From positions 1-64,000 of the forward strand of contig CAZCCZ010000013.1 in assembly GCA_964497495.1 (NCBI GenBank): 64,000 nt of DNA, given 5' to 3'. How positions within the stretch are numbered: the first letter of the stretch is position 1; each line of letters opens with the position of its first letter. Position numbers and translations under genes: made by a program. This DNA is from CAXXOK01 sp964497495 (GTDB lineage: Bacteria; Bacillota; Clostridia; Christensenellales; Aristaeellaceae). The notes beneath the pieces are model-generated. The model ran no database searches, was not told the DNA's origin, and saw nothing but the letters and a program-made list of their open reading frames with translations. Of this stretch, positions 9,072 to 17,077 are shown piece after piece.

Positions 9072-9326
9072 ATGTCCTGCTACTACATCATCGGCGTGCG
9101 CATGGACAACCGTGTGGGCAACGCGCTTAAATTCCAGGAAACGCTCACGAAGAACGGCTGCCTTATCAAAACCCGTCTGGGCCTGCACGAGGTCAGCGCG
9201 GGCGTTTGCGCCAACGACGGACTGATCGTGCTGCAGCCCTGCGGGGACAAGGCGGAAGTGGAACGGCTGACGGCGGAGCTGAACGCGCTGCCGGGCGTCA
9301 CCGCCAGGCTGATCGACCTGAACTGA
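9072..9326 (+). CDS. Small ACT-like protein (TM1266-like)
   Basis: An 84-residue protein starting 16 bases after guaA behind a GGGAGGAGA site. The pattern is a first strand (YYIIGVRMDN), a helix ending in NGCLIKTRLGLHE, a strand (GLIVLQPCG), a second helix and a final LPGVTARLIDL. This beta-alpha-beta-beta-alpha-beta layout with a terminal LPGV strand is typical of the TM1266 group, ACT-like proteins often annotated as putative iron-only hydrogenase system regulators. No hydrogenase gene is seen here, so that regulatory label should not be taken literally. It is probably co-transcribed with guaA. Confidence 0.6.
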   Translation: MSCYYIIGVRMDNRVGNALKFQETLTKNGCLIKTRLGLHEVSAGVCANDGLIVLQPCGDKAEVERLTAELNALPGVTARLIDLN

Positions 9327-9330
9327 TCCG

Positions 9331-10554
9331 TTGGACGAACAGAATATCCGCCTGACCAACCGTCAGGCGAGGCGCTTTCTGCTGCTCAAGCACGGGCTGC
9401 TCGGCAGGCACAGGTTCGCGGGCGCGCCCGGCGCGCTGGCTTTCGTGCGCCAGGCGGGCTGTATCCAATACGACCCGGTGGACGTGTGCGGGCGCAATGC
9501 GGAGCTTACGCTGCAATCCCGCGTGAAGGGGTTTACCAAACAGACGCTTTATAACCTGCTCTACCGGGAACGCAGCCTGGTGGACTATCCCGATAAAAAC
9601 CTGTCGATCCTCCCTACGGAGGACTGGCCGTACTTCGAGCGCTTCCGCCGCGCCGCGCGGGAAAGCGGGCTCCGTTTCCCGGAGATCGCGGCGCTGGAAA
9701 CGGCGGCGAAAGCGTACATCGGGGAGCACGGAGCCGTCTCCTCCGGCGGTCTGCCGCTGGAAGGCGGCGTGTACTGGCATTCCGCCATCCACTGGAGCGG
9801 CGGGTGGGACGGGGACACCAACGCCGCGCGGGCGGTGCTGGAGCAGCTGTATTCCACCGGCGAACTGGTGATCCACCGCAAGGAAGGCACCCGTAAGTTT
9901 TACGATCTGGCCGATAAACACCTTTCCCCGGCGCTGCTGGCCGCGCCCGACCCGCGGCCGGACGACTTCGAGCATCGGAAATGGCGCGTGCTCCGGCGCA
10001 TCGGCGCGGTGGGGCTGCTATGGAACCGCCCTTCCGACGCGTGGCTGAACATCTGGGGGTTGAACGCGGCGGAACGCGACCGCGCGTTCGGCGACCTGCT
10101 GGCAGAGGGCCGAATCCTCGGGGCGACGGTCGAGGGCGTGAAGGACACGCTCTGTTTCCGCGCCGAAGACCTGCCGCTTGTCGAAACCGCCGCGCGGGAC
10201 GAGCCTTTCTCCCCGCGCTGCGAGCTGCTGGCCCCGCTGGATTGCCTGCTGTGGGACAGGCGGCTGATCCGCGTGCTGTTCGGCTTCGACTACACGTGGG
10301 AAATCTATACGCCGCCCGCCAAACGAAAATACGGCCACTACGTCCTGCCGCTCCTGTACGGGGAGGGGTTCGCTGGGCGCGCGGAGGCGGCCGCCGACGT
10401 GAAAACCGGAACGCTGACGGTGAAGAACGTGTGGTACGAGGACGGCGTGAAGCGGACGAAGAAACTCCAAACGGCCGTAGACGGGTGCTTGGAACGTTTC
10501 GCGGGGTTCAACGGATGCGGAAAGATCGTTTTTGGGGACGGCGTTCGACCGTAA
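9331..10554 (+). CDS. Winged-helix DNA-binding protein, AlkZ/YcaQ-like
   Basis: A 407-residue protein. The opening (LTNRQARRFLLLKHGLLG, then GCIQYDPVDVCGRNAELTLQSR) and the later PDWPYF-like and FDYTWEIYTPPAKRKYGHYVLP segments match the winged-helix family that includes AlkZ/YcaQ. Those enzymes excise bulky or crosslinked alkylated bases. The C-terminal YVLPLLYGEGFAGRAE block is the most conserved part of that family. The start is TTG at 9331: an in-frame stop at 9319 leaves no earlier choice, and the ribosome binding site is weak. The four-base gap after the previous gene suggests translational coupling. DNA glycosylase activity is inferred from the family. Confidence 0.75.
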   Translation: MDEQNIRLTNRQARRFLLLKHGLLGRHRFAGAPGALAFVRQAGCIQYDPVDVCGRNAELTLQSRVKGFTKQTLYNLLYRERSLVDYPDKNLSILPTEDWPYFERFRRAARESGLRFPEIAALETAAKAYIGEHGAVSSGGLPLEGGVYWHSAIHWSGGWDGDTNAARAVLEQLYSTGELVIHRKEGTRKFYDLADKHLSPALLAAPDPRPDDFEHRKWRVLRRIGAVGLLWNRPSDAWLNIWGLNAAERDRAFGDLLAEGRILGATVEGVKDTLCFRAEDLPLVETAARDEPFSPRCELLAPLDCLLWDRRLIRVLFGFDYTWEIYTPPAKRKYGHYVLPLLYGEGFAGRAEAAADVKTGTLTVKNVWYEDGVKRTKKLQTAVDGCLERFAGFNGCGKIVFGDGVRP

Positions 10555-10609
10555 GCCGGGAATCATCCGCGCCGCAGGAAAAGAAAACACCGCAAATCCA
10601 ATCCGCCCC

Positions 10610-10638
10610 TTGCGCACGGGCGGGTTCTATGGTATTTT
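10610..10638 (+). promoter_or_regulatory. Candidate sigma-A promoter for the decarboxylase gene
   Basis: TTGCGC (10610-10615) and TATTTT (10633-10638) are separated by 17 bases in an otherwise GC-rich gap, about 85 bases before the start codon. Confidence 0.5.
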
Positions 10639-10722
10639 TACTAGCAAGCCGGGGCCTGCCGCCCGCGGCATCCGTCCCGTAGCCTGTTCCCTTCGAATCC
10701 CCACCCGCAAGGAGGTTTCCCC

Positions 10723-11985
10723 ATGCCGAACTTTTCCCTGCCGGACGAGGTGTTTACGGCCGCCTGCGAAGCGTACCCCACGCCCTTCCATCTTTACGAC
10801 GAACGGGGCGTCCGGAACACGGCGCGCAGGCTGAAAGCGGCCTTCGCATGGAACCCGGATTTCCGGGAGTACTTCGCGGTCAAGGCGCTGCCCACCCCCG
10901 CGATTCTGCGTATTCTGGGGGAAGAAGGCTGTGGGCTGGACTGCGCGAGCCTGACGGAGCTGAAACTGGCGGAGGCCTGCGGGTTTACGGGCGACGCGGT
11001 CATGTTTTCCGCCAACGACGTGCCGCCGGAGGAGTTTGCCCTGGCCCGGCGGCTGAACGCGATCGTCAATCTGGATGACGTCACCCACATCGCGGAGCTA
11101 CGGGAGAACGGCGGCATCCCGGAAACGGTCTGCCTGCGCTTCAACCCTGGCGGGCATTTCCGCGTGGGCAACGCCATCATGGGCGACCCGGGGGACGCCA
11201 AGTACGGCATGACCCGCGCGCAGCTGAGCGAGGCCCTTCAAAACGTGAAGAAGGATGGCGCGAAGCGCTTCGGGCTGCACGCGTTCCTGAGCAGCAACAC
11301 CACCGACCCCAGCTATTATCCGGCGCTGGCGCGCCTGCTGTTTGAAACGGGGCGGGAGCTGATTACCGAAAGCGGGCTTACGCTGGCGTTTATCAACCTG
11401 TCCGGCGGCATCGGGGTGCCGTACAGGCCGGAGGAACCGGAAGCCGATATCGAGGCCATCGGCGAGGGCGTACGGCAGGCCTACGAGGACGTGTTTACGA
11501 AAAACGGCGTAACCGGCGTGGCGTTAAAGACCGAGCTCGGGCGGTACATGACCGCGCCGCAGGGCTGGCTGGTGACCCACGTGACGCACGAGAAGCGCAT
11601 CTACAAGCATTATCTGGGGCTGGACGCCTCCGCGTGCGACCTGCTGCGCCCCGCGATGTACGGCGCCTACCACCACATCACCGTCGTCGGGAAGGAAGCC
11701 CTGCCCCACGACGAAAAGGTGGACGTAACGGGCAGCCTGTGTGAGAACAACGACAAGTTCGCCGTGGACAGAATGCTGCCCCGAACGGAGATCGGCGATA
11801 TTCTGGTAATCCACGATACGGGCGCCCACGGGCTGAGCATGGGTTACAACTACAACGGCAAGCTCCGCTGCAAGGAAGTGCTTCTCCGCGCGGACGGCGG
11901 CTTTTCCCTCATCCGGCGCGCCGAAACGCCCGCGGACTATTTCGCCACGCTGGACGCGGACCCCGCGTACCCGAAGCTGAAATAG
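10723..11985 (+). CDS. lysA: Diaminopimelate decarboxylase family PLP enzyme
   Basis: A 420-residue fold-type III PLP enzyme. Lys54 in YFAVKALPTP is the expected PLP-binding lysine. CGLDCASLTEL, RFNPGG, INLSGGIGVPY, the ELGRYMTAPQGWL segment and a C-terminal GSLCENNDKFA follow in the order of LysA-type enzymes. These make lysine from meso-diaminopimelate, balancing lysine and cell-wall precursor. The catalytic-cysteine region reads CENND where classical LysA has CES-x-D, so a related substrate (carboxynorspermidine or another diamino acid) is possible. The start has an excellent AAGGAGG site. It converges with the next gene after only 22 bases. Confidence 0.8.
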   Translation: MPNFSLPDEVFTAACEAYPTPFHLYDERGVRNTARRLKAAFAWNPDFREYFAVKALPTPAILRILGEEGCGLDCASLTELKLAEACGFTGDAVMFSANDVPPEEFALARRLNAIVNLDDVTHIAELRENGGIPETVCLRFNPGGHFRVGNAIMGDPGDAKYGMTRAQLSEALQNVKKDGAKRFGLHAFLSSNTTDPSYYPALARLLFETGRELITESGLTLAFINLSGGIGVPYRPEEPEADIEAIGEGVRQAYEDVFTKNGVTGVALKTELGRYMTAPQGWLVTHVTHEKRIYKHYLGLDASACDLLRPAMYGAYHHITVVGKEALPHDEKVDVTGSLCENNDKFAVDRMLPRTEIGDILVIHDTGAHGLSMGYNYNGKLRCKEVLLRADGGFSLIRRAETPADYFATLDADPAYPKLK

Positions 11986-12007
11986 ACGATTTGTTCTCCG
12001 CGCTTCT

Positions 12008-12451
12008 CTACCGGCAAAGGTGGCGCTCCACCCAATAGAGCACCAGCTTCTGCCCGGCGGCCGTGCGCCAGTCCGCCTCCAGCGCCGTGTGGCACGCCTG
12101 CCCCAGCCCTTTGCGCTCGTGGTGGCAGTAAAGACATTCCAGCGGTTCCAGGCCTGTGCCGTGTAACGCGCACAGGCCTTTTTGCAGGAACGTGCACCCG
12201 TTGCCTGCGTAAATTTGCAACGCGTAGTTCCCCTCGCAGCCGCGAAAGGCCGGCGAAAGCACCCCGAAGGTGAGCTCCGGCGACAGCTCCAGCATCATGC
12301 GTCTTGCGTAGCCCGCGTTCATCGCGCGCTCCGCCTCCGCCACCGTCCACCAGCCGGGCCGCGCGCAGTAGCCGCGGCAGACGTCGCAGCCGCACGGTTC
12401 GGAGGGTGGGAAACGCCGGTTGAGGGCTACTTCATCCTTCTGCTTTTCCAT
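12008..12451 (-). CDS. Cysteine-rich metal-binding protein of unknown function
   Basis: A 147-residue protein with twelve cysteines. An N-terminal CGCDVCRGYCARPGWW is followed by an isolated Cys (RGCEG), then NGCTFLQKGLCALH and LECLYCHHER, and a final Cys pair. The spacing resembles YkgJ-like families with CxxC and CxxxC clusters that bind zinc or an Fe-S centre. There is no signal peptide or membrane segment. Its start lies 20 bases inside the end of the upstream TetR gene, so the two are co-transcribed and coupled. That suggests the regulator controls this protein, perhaps in a metal or redox response. The function is not recognised. Confidence 0.55.
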   Translation of the reverse strand: MEKQKDEVALNRRFPPSEPCGCDVCRGYCARPGWWTVAEAERAMNAGYARRMMLELSPELTFGVLSPAFRGCEGNYALQIYAGNGCTFLQKGLCALHGTGLEPLECLYCHHERKGLGQACHTALEADWRTAAGQKLVLYWVERHLCR

Positions 12452-13100
12452 GGTTCTCCCCCGCGGCGCTTTTCATGAGGCCGCAGAAAAAGCGGAGCGT
12501 GCGCACCATATAGGCGACGACTTCGTGCCCGTCCGCGAGGCCGTATTGGGACATGATGTATTCCTTGGTCAGTGTGATGGAAACGTAGTTGTACTGCTCC
12601 GCGAACATCCGCGCGTCCACGGCGCCCACCATGCCCCTGTCCCGCATTTTGGCGATCAGTCGCTCGTAGTAGTCCGCCGGTTCCCGCACGACGTACCGGT
12701 AATACATTTCGGCGGCGCGCGCGTCCCGGAACTTTTCGTAATTGATGATCTGCGCGGTGTTGGCCAGCGTGCCGCCGACGCTTTCCCCTACGTGGAACAG
12801 GATGGCCTTGAAAATCTCCTCCGGCTCCATGAAGGAAAGCATCCGGTCCAGTTCCGCGTCGGAAGGCCGGGTGCCGGGCACGAGGCGGATAAAATCGTCG
12901 TACAGCGCGGTGACGATGTCCGCCTTGCCTTGAAAATGGTTGTAGATCGAGCTTTCCCGCACGCCCGCGCGTTTGGCGATGGCCCGCACCGGCACGCCCT
13001 CGCAGCCGGAACGGGCGAACAGCTCGGCGGCGGCGTCCAAGATCTGGCGCGCAGTCGCCAGCCCTTTTTTGTTTTTATGAACCGTCGGTTTCGGCTGCAC
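12432..13100 (-). CDS. TetR/AcrR family transcriptional regulator
   Basis: A 222-residue protein with an N-terminal TetR helix-turn-helix (ARQILDAAAELFARSGCEG, VPVRAIAKRAGV, ESSIYNHFQGKADI, about residues 15-62). It is followed by a helical ligand-binding domain without close resemblance to a known effector class. It overlaps the Cys-rich protein gene by 20 bases. The promoter carries a perfect palindrome between -35 and -10, which predicts autorepression. TetR proteins bind as dimers to such palindromes and release on binding a small ligand. Confidence 0.88.
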   Translation of the reverse strand: MQPKPTVHKNKKGLATARQILDAAAELFARSGCEGVPVRAIAKRAGVRESSIYNHFQGKADIVTALYDDFIRLVPGTRPSDAELDRMLSFMEPEEIFKAILFHVGESVGGTLANTAQIINYEKFRDARAAEMYYRYVVREPADYYERLIAKMRDRGMVGAVDARMFAEQYNYVSITLTKEYIMSQYGLADGHEVVAYMVRTLRFFCGLMKSAAGENHGKAEG

Positions 13101-13123
13101 GGTCGTTCACGCTCCTCGCAGCC

Positions 13124-13152
13124 ATTATACTAACGATCGTTCATAAAATCAA
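13124..13152 (-). promoter_or_regulatory. TetR promoter with embedded palindromic operator
   Basis: On the minus strand, TTGATT (13147-13152) and TATAAT (13124-13129) are 17 bases apart. The perfect palindrome AACGATCGTT (13132-13141) lies within the spacer. A related half, TTCGTTTT, occurs at about 13171-13178. The position predicts that the TetR protein blocks RNA polymerase at its own promoter. Confidence 0.7.
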
Positions 13153-13208
13153 GCAGGATACAATCAAATGTTCGTTTTATAAACCACGGGGGGATTTGCC
13201 GACGCACG

Positions 13209-13553
13209 TCAGGCTTTGAAGCTACGCAGGTACACCCGATTGCCGTCGGGATCCAGAAAGCACAGGTTGCGCGCGCCCCAGGGCCTGTCCGCAGGCGGGG
13301 AAACGATCTGCACGCCCATATCCAGCAGCCGCGCGTATTCCGCGTCCACGTCGTCCGTGGTGAAGGCGAGGCACGCGTTCTGGCCGCCCGCGGGGATGTC
13401 CGCGTCGTGGTAGATCGTCAGCATCGGTTCCCCGGCGACCAGCTTACGGTGTTCGCCCTCCCCGCCCTCGCCGGGAACGCCCAGCAGGCGGCCGTAGAAC
13501 GCGGCCATGCGCGCCACGTCGCTGGTAAGCAGGCAGATTTCTCCGATATACAT
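13209..13553 (-). CDS. VOC/glyoxalase-family protein
   Basis: A 114-residue single-domain protein of the vicinal oxygen chelate superfamily. It begins MYIGEICLLTSDVARMAAFYGRLLG and ends ARNLCFLDPDGNRVYLRSF, with NACLAFTTDDVDAEYARL between. This is the usual beta-alpha-beta-beta-beta repeat layout. Members include glyoxalases, dioxygenases and antibiotic-binding proteins, and the substrate cannot be told here. The start has a GGAG site and its own promoter about 50 bases upstream. The adjacent TetR-like palindrome half at 13171 lies downstream of its stop and is not obviously related to it. Confidence 0.8.
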   Translation of the reverse strand: MYIGEICLLTSDVARMAAFYGRLLGVPGEGGEGEHRKLVAGEPMLTIYHDADIPAGGQNACLAFTTDDVDAEYARLLDMGVQIVSPPADRPWGARNLCFLDPDGNRVYLRSFKA

Positions 13554-13602
13554 GGTGTTTTCTCCTTTTCAAAGGAAGGCGTTCCGTTTGTCCGTCACCG
13601 GA

Positions 13603-13631
13603 ATCATACCATTTTCAGGGGGCGCGGGCAA
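13603..13631 (-). promoter_or_regulatory. Candidate promoter for the VOC protein gene
   Basis: On the minus strand, TTGCCC (13626-13631) and TATGAT (13603-13608) have 17-base spacing, 50 bases before the start codon. Confidence 0.5.
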
Positions 13632-13666
13632 GCGCGCCCGCGGGCCGCGGCGGGAAGCGCGAAACA

Positions 13667-13695
13667 TTGACGCTGCAAACGTTCCGTGATATCAT
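13667..13695 (+). promoter_or_regulatory. Sigma-A promoter for tRNA-Leu
   Basis: TTGACG (13667-13672) and TATCAT (13690-13695) are 17 bases apart and end 11 bases before the tRNA 5' end. Confidence 0.75.
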
Positions 13696-13706
13696 GAGGC
13701 GGTGTT

Positions 13707-13788
13707 GCGGGCATGGTGGAATGGCAGACACAAAGGACTTAAAATCCTTCGCTCCGGCGTGCGGGTTCGACTCCCGCTGCCCGCACCA
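13707..13788 (+). tRNA. tRNA-Leu (anticodon TAA)
   Basis: The acceptor stem GCGGGCA (13707-13713) pairs with TGCCCGC (13778-13784), followed by discriminator A and an encoded CCA. The anticodon stem AAGGA/TCCTT encloses the loop CTTAAAA, which places anticodon TAA at 13740-13742 (Leu, UUA codons). The extra arm is longer than in class I tRNAs, and the T loop GGTTCGACTC is canonical. UUA is a rare codon in a genome this GC-rich. Confidence 0.97.
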
Positions 13789-13810
13789 GCGTCGGCCGGA
13801 GGCCGTTTTC

Positions 13811-13845
13811 GGGGAAGGGCGATCCCTTCCCCGGCCTTTCCTTTA
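13811..13845 (+). terminator. Terminator after tRNA-Leu
   Basis: GGGGAAGGG (13811-13819) and CCCTTCCCC (13824-13832) form a nine-pair stem with a CGAT loop, followed by a T-rich stretch. Confidence 0.65.
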
Positions 13846-13982
13846 ACCGACGGAATGGTTACGATTCAGAACGGGAGCCGGATAAACGTCGCGGGAAAGC
13901 GAGTTTTCCCTTTTCCTCCGGTTCCTTGCTTACGGCTATGGATTCGTTTGCCGCCCTATTTTTCTTACGGGAGGCGATACCC

Positions 13983-14867
13983 ATGTGGATTCTCTTCGCC
14001 TTCGGTTCGGCGCTGTTCGCGGGCCTGACCGCCATCCTCGCTAAAATCGGCATCCGCAATACGGATTCGGACGTGGCGACCGCCGTCCGCACGGTCGTGG
14101 TGCTGCTGTTTTCGTGGCTCATGGCGTGGATCACCGGCAGCGTGGACGGCCTTAGTGCCGTATCGGGGCGCACGTGGCTGTTTCTGGCCCTGTCCGGGCT
14201 GGCCACGGGGGCTTCCTGGCTGTGCTATTTCCGGGCTTTGCAGCTGGGGGACGTGAACAAGGTCACGCCCGTGGACAAGTCCTCCACGGTGCTCACGATG
14301 CTGCTGGCCTTCCTGTTTCTGGGCGAGCCGTTGACCTGGCTCAAGGGGCTTGCGATCCTGCTGATCGGCGGGGGCGCGTACCTGATGATCCAACGAAAAG
14401 CCGCGCCCGTGGCGGTGGAGGTTGAGACGGAGGCGAAGCGGCGCAAAAGCCCGCTGTGGCTGATCTACGCGCTGGGCTCCGCGGTGTTCGCCAGCCTTAC
14501 CGCCATCCTTGGCAAAATCGGCATCGAGGGCGTTAACTCCACGCTGGGCACGGCCATCCGCACCGGCGTGGTGCTGGTGCTGGCGTGGGCCATCGTGTTC
14601 GCGCGGGGCAAGCAGAAAACCATCCCGGCCATCGACCGGCGCAGCTACCTGTTTCTGGTGCTGTCCGGCTTCGCTACGGGCGGTTCCTGGCTGTGCTATT
14701 ACCGCGCGCTGCAAACCGGCCCGGCCAGCGTGGTGGTGCCCATCGACAAGCTGAGTATACTGGTCAGCGTCGCCTTCGCGCGCGTCGTGTTTGGCGAAAA
14801 ACTGACGGTCAAGAGCGCTGCCGGCCTCGCCATGATCGTGGCGGGGACGCTGGTGCTGCTGATCTGA
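13983..14867 (+). CDS. EamA/DMT family transporter
   Basis: A 294-residue, roughly ten-helix membrane protein of the drug/metabolite transporter superfamily. It is an internal duplication: the first half opens with LFAGLTAILAKIGI and ATAVRTVVVLL, the second with VFASLTAILGKIGI and GTAIRTGVVLV. A charged linker (about residues 140-157) joins the halves. Such proteins export amino acids, nucleosides or other metabolites. I chose the ATG at 13983 because a GGGAGG site lies 8-9 bases upstream and the first helix then begins immediately. It is preceded by the tRNA and followed by the glycan operon. The substrate is unknown. Confidence 0.85.
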   Translation: MWILFAFGSALFAGLTAILAKIGIRNTDSDVATAVRTVVVLLFSWLMAWITGSVDGLSAVSGRTWLFLALSGLATGASWLCYFRALQLGDVNKVTPVDKSSTVLTMLLAFLFLGEPLTWLKGLAILLIGGGAYLMIQRKAAPVAVEVETEAKRRKSPLWLIYALGSAVFASLTAILGKIGIEGVNSTLGTAIRTGVVLVLAWAIVFARGKQKTIPAIDRRSYLFLVLSGFATGGSWLCYYRALQTGPASVVVPIDKLSILVSVAFARVVFGEKLTVKSAAGLAMIVAGTLVLLI

Positions 14868-14944
14868 CGCGCCCACCCCGCACAGGAAAACCCGGCCCCG
14901 GCGTAGAACGATACGCACAGCGTCACCGAAAAAGGAGGCCGCCC

Positions 14945-15934
14945 ATGCCGCCGCTGGTCAGCATCTGCTGCGTTACCTACAACCACGCCGGCACGGTCGC
15001 GCAGGCGCTGGAGGGGTTCCTCGCCCAACGGGGGGACGTGGACGTTGAAATCCTGGTACACGACGACGCTTCTTCCGACGGCACGCCGGAGATTCTGCGC
15101 CGGTATGCCGAAAGGTACCCCGGCGTGGTCAGGCCCCTGTTCGAAACGGAGAACCAATACCGCAAGGGCACGGCCATGGACGCGACGTTCAACTTTCCGC
15201 GCGCCGCCGGGAAATACGTGGCGCTGTGCGAGGGGGACGATTACTGGACCGACCCGCACAAGCTGAGAAAGCAGATCGACTGCCTGAACGCCCACCCCGG
15301 CATCACCTTCTGCTTTACCAACGGTACCGTGCTGGACGAGAGCGGCGCGGCCCCGGAACGGACGTTTATCCCTTATTACCCCGAGGACGCCGCCTTTTTC
15401 ACCCCCGAGACGCGGGCATACGACCTGGGGCAGATCACGCGGCTGTCGTTCATCCCCACGGCGTCGTTCCTGTTCCCGCGCGCGGCGTTGGATGCGGTTC
15501 CCCGCGAACTGCTGCTGGCTCCCTGCCCTTACGGCGACCTGCGGCTGAAACTGCTGCTCACCGCCGTGGGCGGGGCGGTGTACCTGCACGAGAACACCTG
15601 CGTCTACCGCCTGAACGCGCAAGGCTCCGCCATGGCGGGCTGGGGCGCGGAAGCCGCGGAGCGGACGCGGACGCGCTGCCGGCAGGCCGTCGCGATGCTC
15701 CGCGGCGTGGACGAATTCAGCGGCGGACGTTTTCACGCGGATTTGCTACGCCTGGCGGACGACCAGTACCGCGTGATGCTGGTCTCCGCGCCCGAGCGCG
15801 CGATGCTCCGCGACGCCGACGCGCGGCGCGTGTACCGTACGCTGCCGCCGGCCGTGCGGCTGAAATGCCGGGTGAAGATGCTGCTGCCGGAGAAGGCGTT
15901 CCTGCGGTTGCGCCGGATTGTGAAACGGGCGTAA
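14945..15934 (+). CDS. Glycosyltransferase family 2
   Basis: A 329-residue GT-A fold transferase. The N-terminus (VSICCVTYNHAGTVAQALEG) is the nucleotide-sugar domain start. VHDDASSDGT gives the first acidic motif, and LCEGDDYWTDPHKLRKQ holds the metal-binding acidic pair typical of surface-glycan GT2 enzymes. No membrane anchor is evident, so it should act on the cytoplasmic face of the membrane. The start has an AAAGGAGG site. The same-strand genes that follow with short gaps (aminotransferase, flippase, ATP-grasp) indicate an operon building a modified lipid-linked glycan. Confidence 0.88.
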   Translation: MPPLVSICCVTYNHAGTVAQALEGFLAQRGDVDVEILVHDDASSDGTPEILRRYAERYPGVVRPLFETENQYRKGTAMDATFNFPRAAGKYVALCEGDDYWTDPHKLRKQIDCLNAHPGITFCFTNGTVLDESGAAPERTFIPYYPEDAAFFTPETRAYDLGQITRLSFIPTASFLFPRAALDAVPRELLLAPCPYGDLRLKLLLTAVGGAVYLHENTCVYRLNAQGSAMAGWGAEAAERTRTRCRQAVAMLRGVDEFSGGRFHADLLRLADDQYRVMLVSAPERAMLRDADARRVYRTLPPAVRLKCRVKMLLPEKAFLRLRRIVKRA

Positions 15935-15975
15935 GGAAACCGGGCGTTCTCCTCCGCCGGAAAGAAGGGAAAAAT

Positions 15976-17058
15976 ATGCGCATCAACGTGGCGCGCAGTT
16001 CCATGCCGCCTTTCGAGGAATACTGCGCGGAAATCCGCGGGCTGTGGGACAGCCGGTGGCTGACCAACAACGGCGAAAAGGCGCTCGCGTTGGAGGAGGC
16101 GCTGAAGGCGTATCTGGGCACGCCGAACGTGGTGCTGTTTTCCAACGGCCATCTGGCGCTGGAGGCGGCTATCCGCTCGCTGGGCCTTTCCGGCGAGGTG
16201 ATCACCACGCCGTATACCTTCGCTTCCACCACGCACGCGCTGGTGCGCTGCGGCGTGACCCCCGTGTTCGCGGACGTGAAGCCGGATGACCTTACCCTCG
16301 ACCCTTCGAAGATCGAAGCGCTGATTACCGAACGCACCACGGGCATCGTGCCGGTGCACGTGTACGGCAACTATTGCGACGTTTCCGCCATTCGGAAAAT
16401 CGCGGACAGGCACGGGCTGAAACTGCTGTACGACGCGGCGCACGTGTTCGGCGCGACGCTTGGCGGGCGCAGCGCCGCCGCCTTCGGCGACGCGGCCATG
16501 TTCAGCTTTCACGCCACCAAGGTGTTCCACACGGTGGAAGGCGGCGCGATCGCCTGCGAAAGCGGCGAACTGGCGGAAAAGCTCCGGCTGGAGCGCAATT
16601 TCGGCATTACCGGGCCGGAAACCACCGTATCCGTGGGCGGCAACGCGAAGATGAACGAGTTTCAGGCCGCCATGGGGTTATGCAACCTGCGGCATCTGGA
16701 CGGCGAGATCGCGAAGCGCCGCGAGCTGTGCGCCCGGTACCGCGAGCGGCTTACCGGCGCGGACGGCCTGCGCCTGTGCCCCCTGCGCGAGGGGGATAAC
16801 GCCGCTTATATGCCCGTGCTGTTCGACGGCTTCCGTAAAACGCGGGACGAGGCGTTCGCGGCGCTGGCACGGCGGGATATTAACGCGCGCAAGTATTTTT
16901 ACCCCCTCACCAGTGCGTTCGAGTGCTACGCGGGGCGTTTCGACCCGGCCGCGACCCCGGTGGCCAAACGCGCGAGCGAAACCGTGCTGACCCTGCCCCT
17001 CTACGCGGAACTGGCTGCGGAGGACGTGGACCGCGTGTGCGACATCATCCTGGAATAG
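15976..17058 (+). CDS. DegT/DnrJ/EryC1/StrS aminotransferase
   Basis: A 360-residue PLP-dependent sugar aminotransferase. Lys182 in FHATKVFHT is the expected Schiff-base lysine. LYDAAHVFG, the TTPYTFASTTHALVRCGVTP block and GGNAKMNEFQAAMGL are standard for this family, which converts keto-sugars bound to a nucleotide into amino sugars. Together with the flanking glycosyltransferase and flippase it suggests an amino-deoxy sugar in the polysaccharide. The matching dehydratase or epimerase that would supply the keto-sugar is not in this window. The start is an ATG at 15976 after an AGAAGGG site. Confidence 0.9.
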   Translation: MRINVARSSMPPFEEYCAEIRGLWDSRWLTNNGEKALALEEALKAYLGTPNVVLFSNGHLALEAAIRSLGLSGEVITTPYTFASTTHALVRCGVTPVFADVKPDDLTLDPSKIEALITERTTGIVPVHVYGNYCDVSAIRKIADRHGLKLLYDAAHVFGATLGGRSAAAFGDAAMFSFHATKVFHTVEGGAIACESGELAEKLRLERNFGITGPETTVSVGGNAKMNEFQAAMGLCNLRHLDGEIAKRRELCARYRERLTGADGLRLCPLREGDNAAYMPVLFDGFRKTRDEAFAALARRDINARKYFYPLTSAFECYAGRFDPAATPVAKRASETVLTLPLYAELAAEDVDRVCDIILE

Positions 17059-17077
17059 CGCGCGAAGGAGAACGTTC

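Noticed and set aside
13707..13788. tRNA-Leu as the attachment site of the phage module
   Set aside because: It is over 20 kb from the module and no duplicate of its 3' end is seen near either phage boundary.
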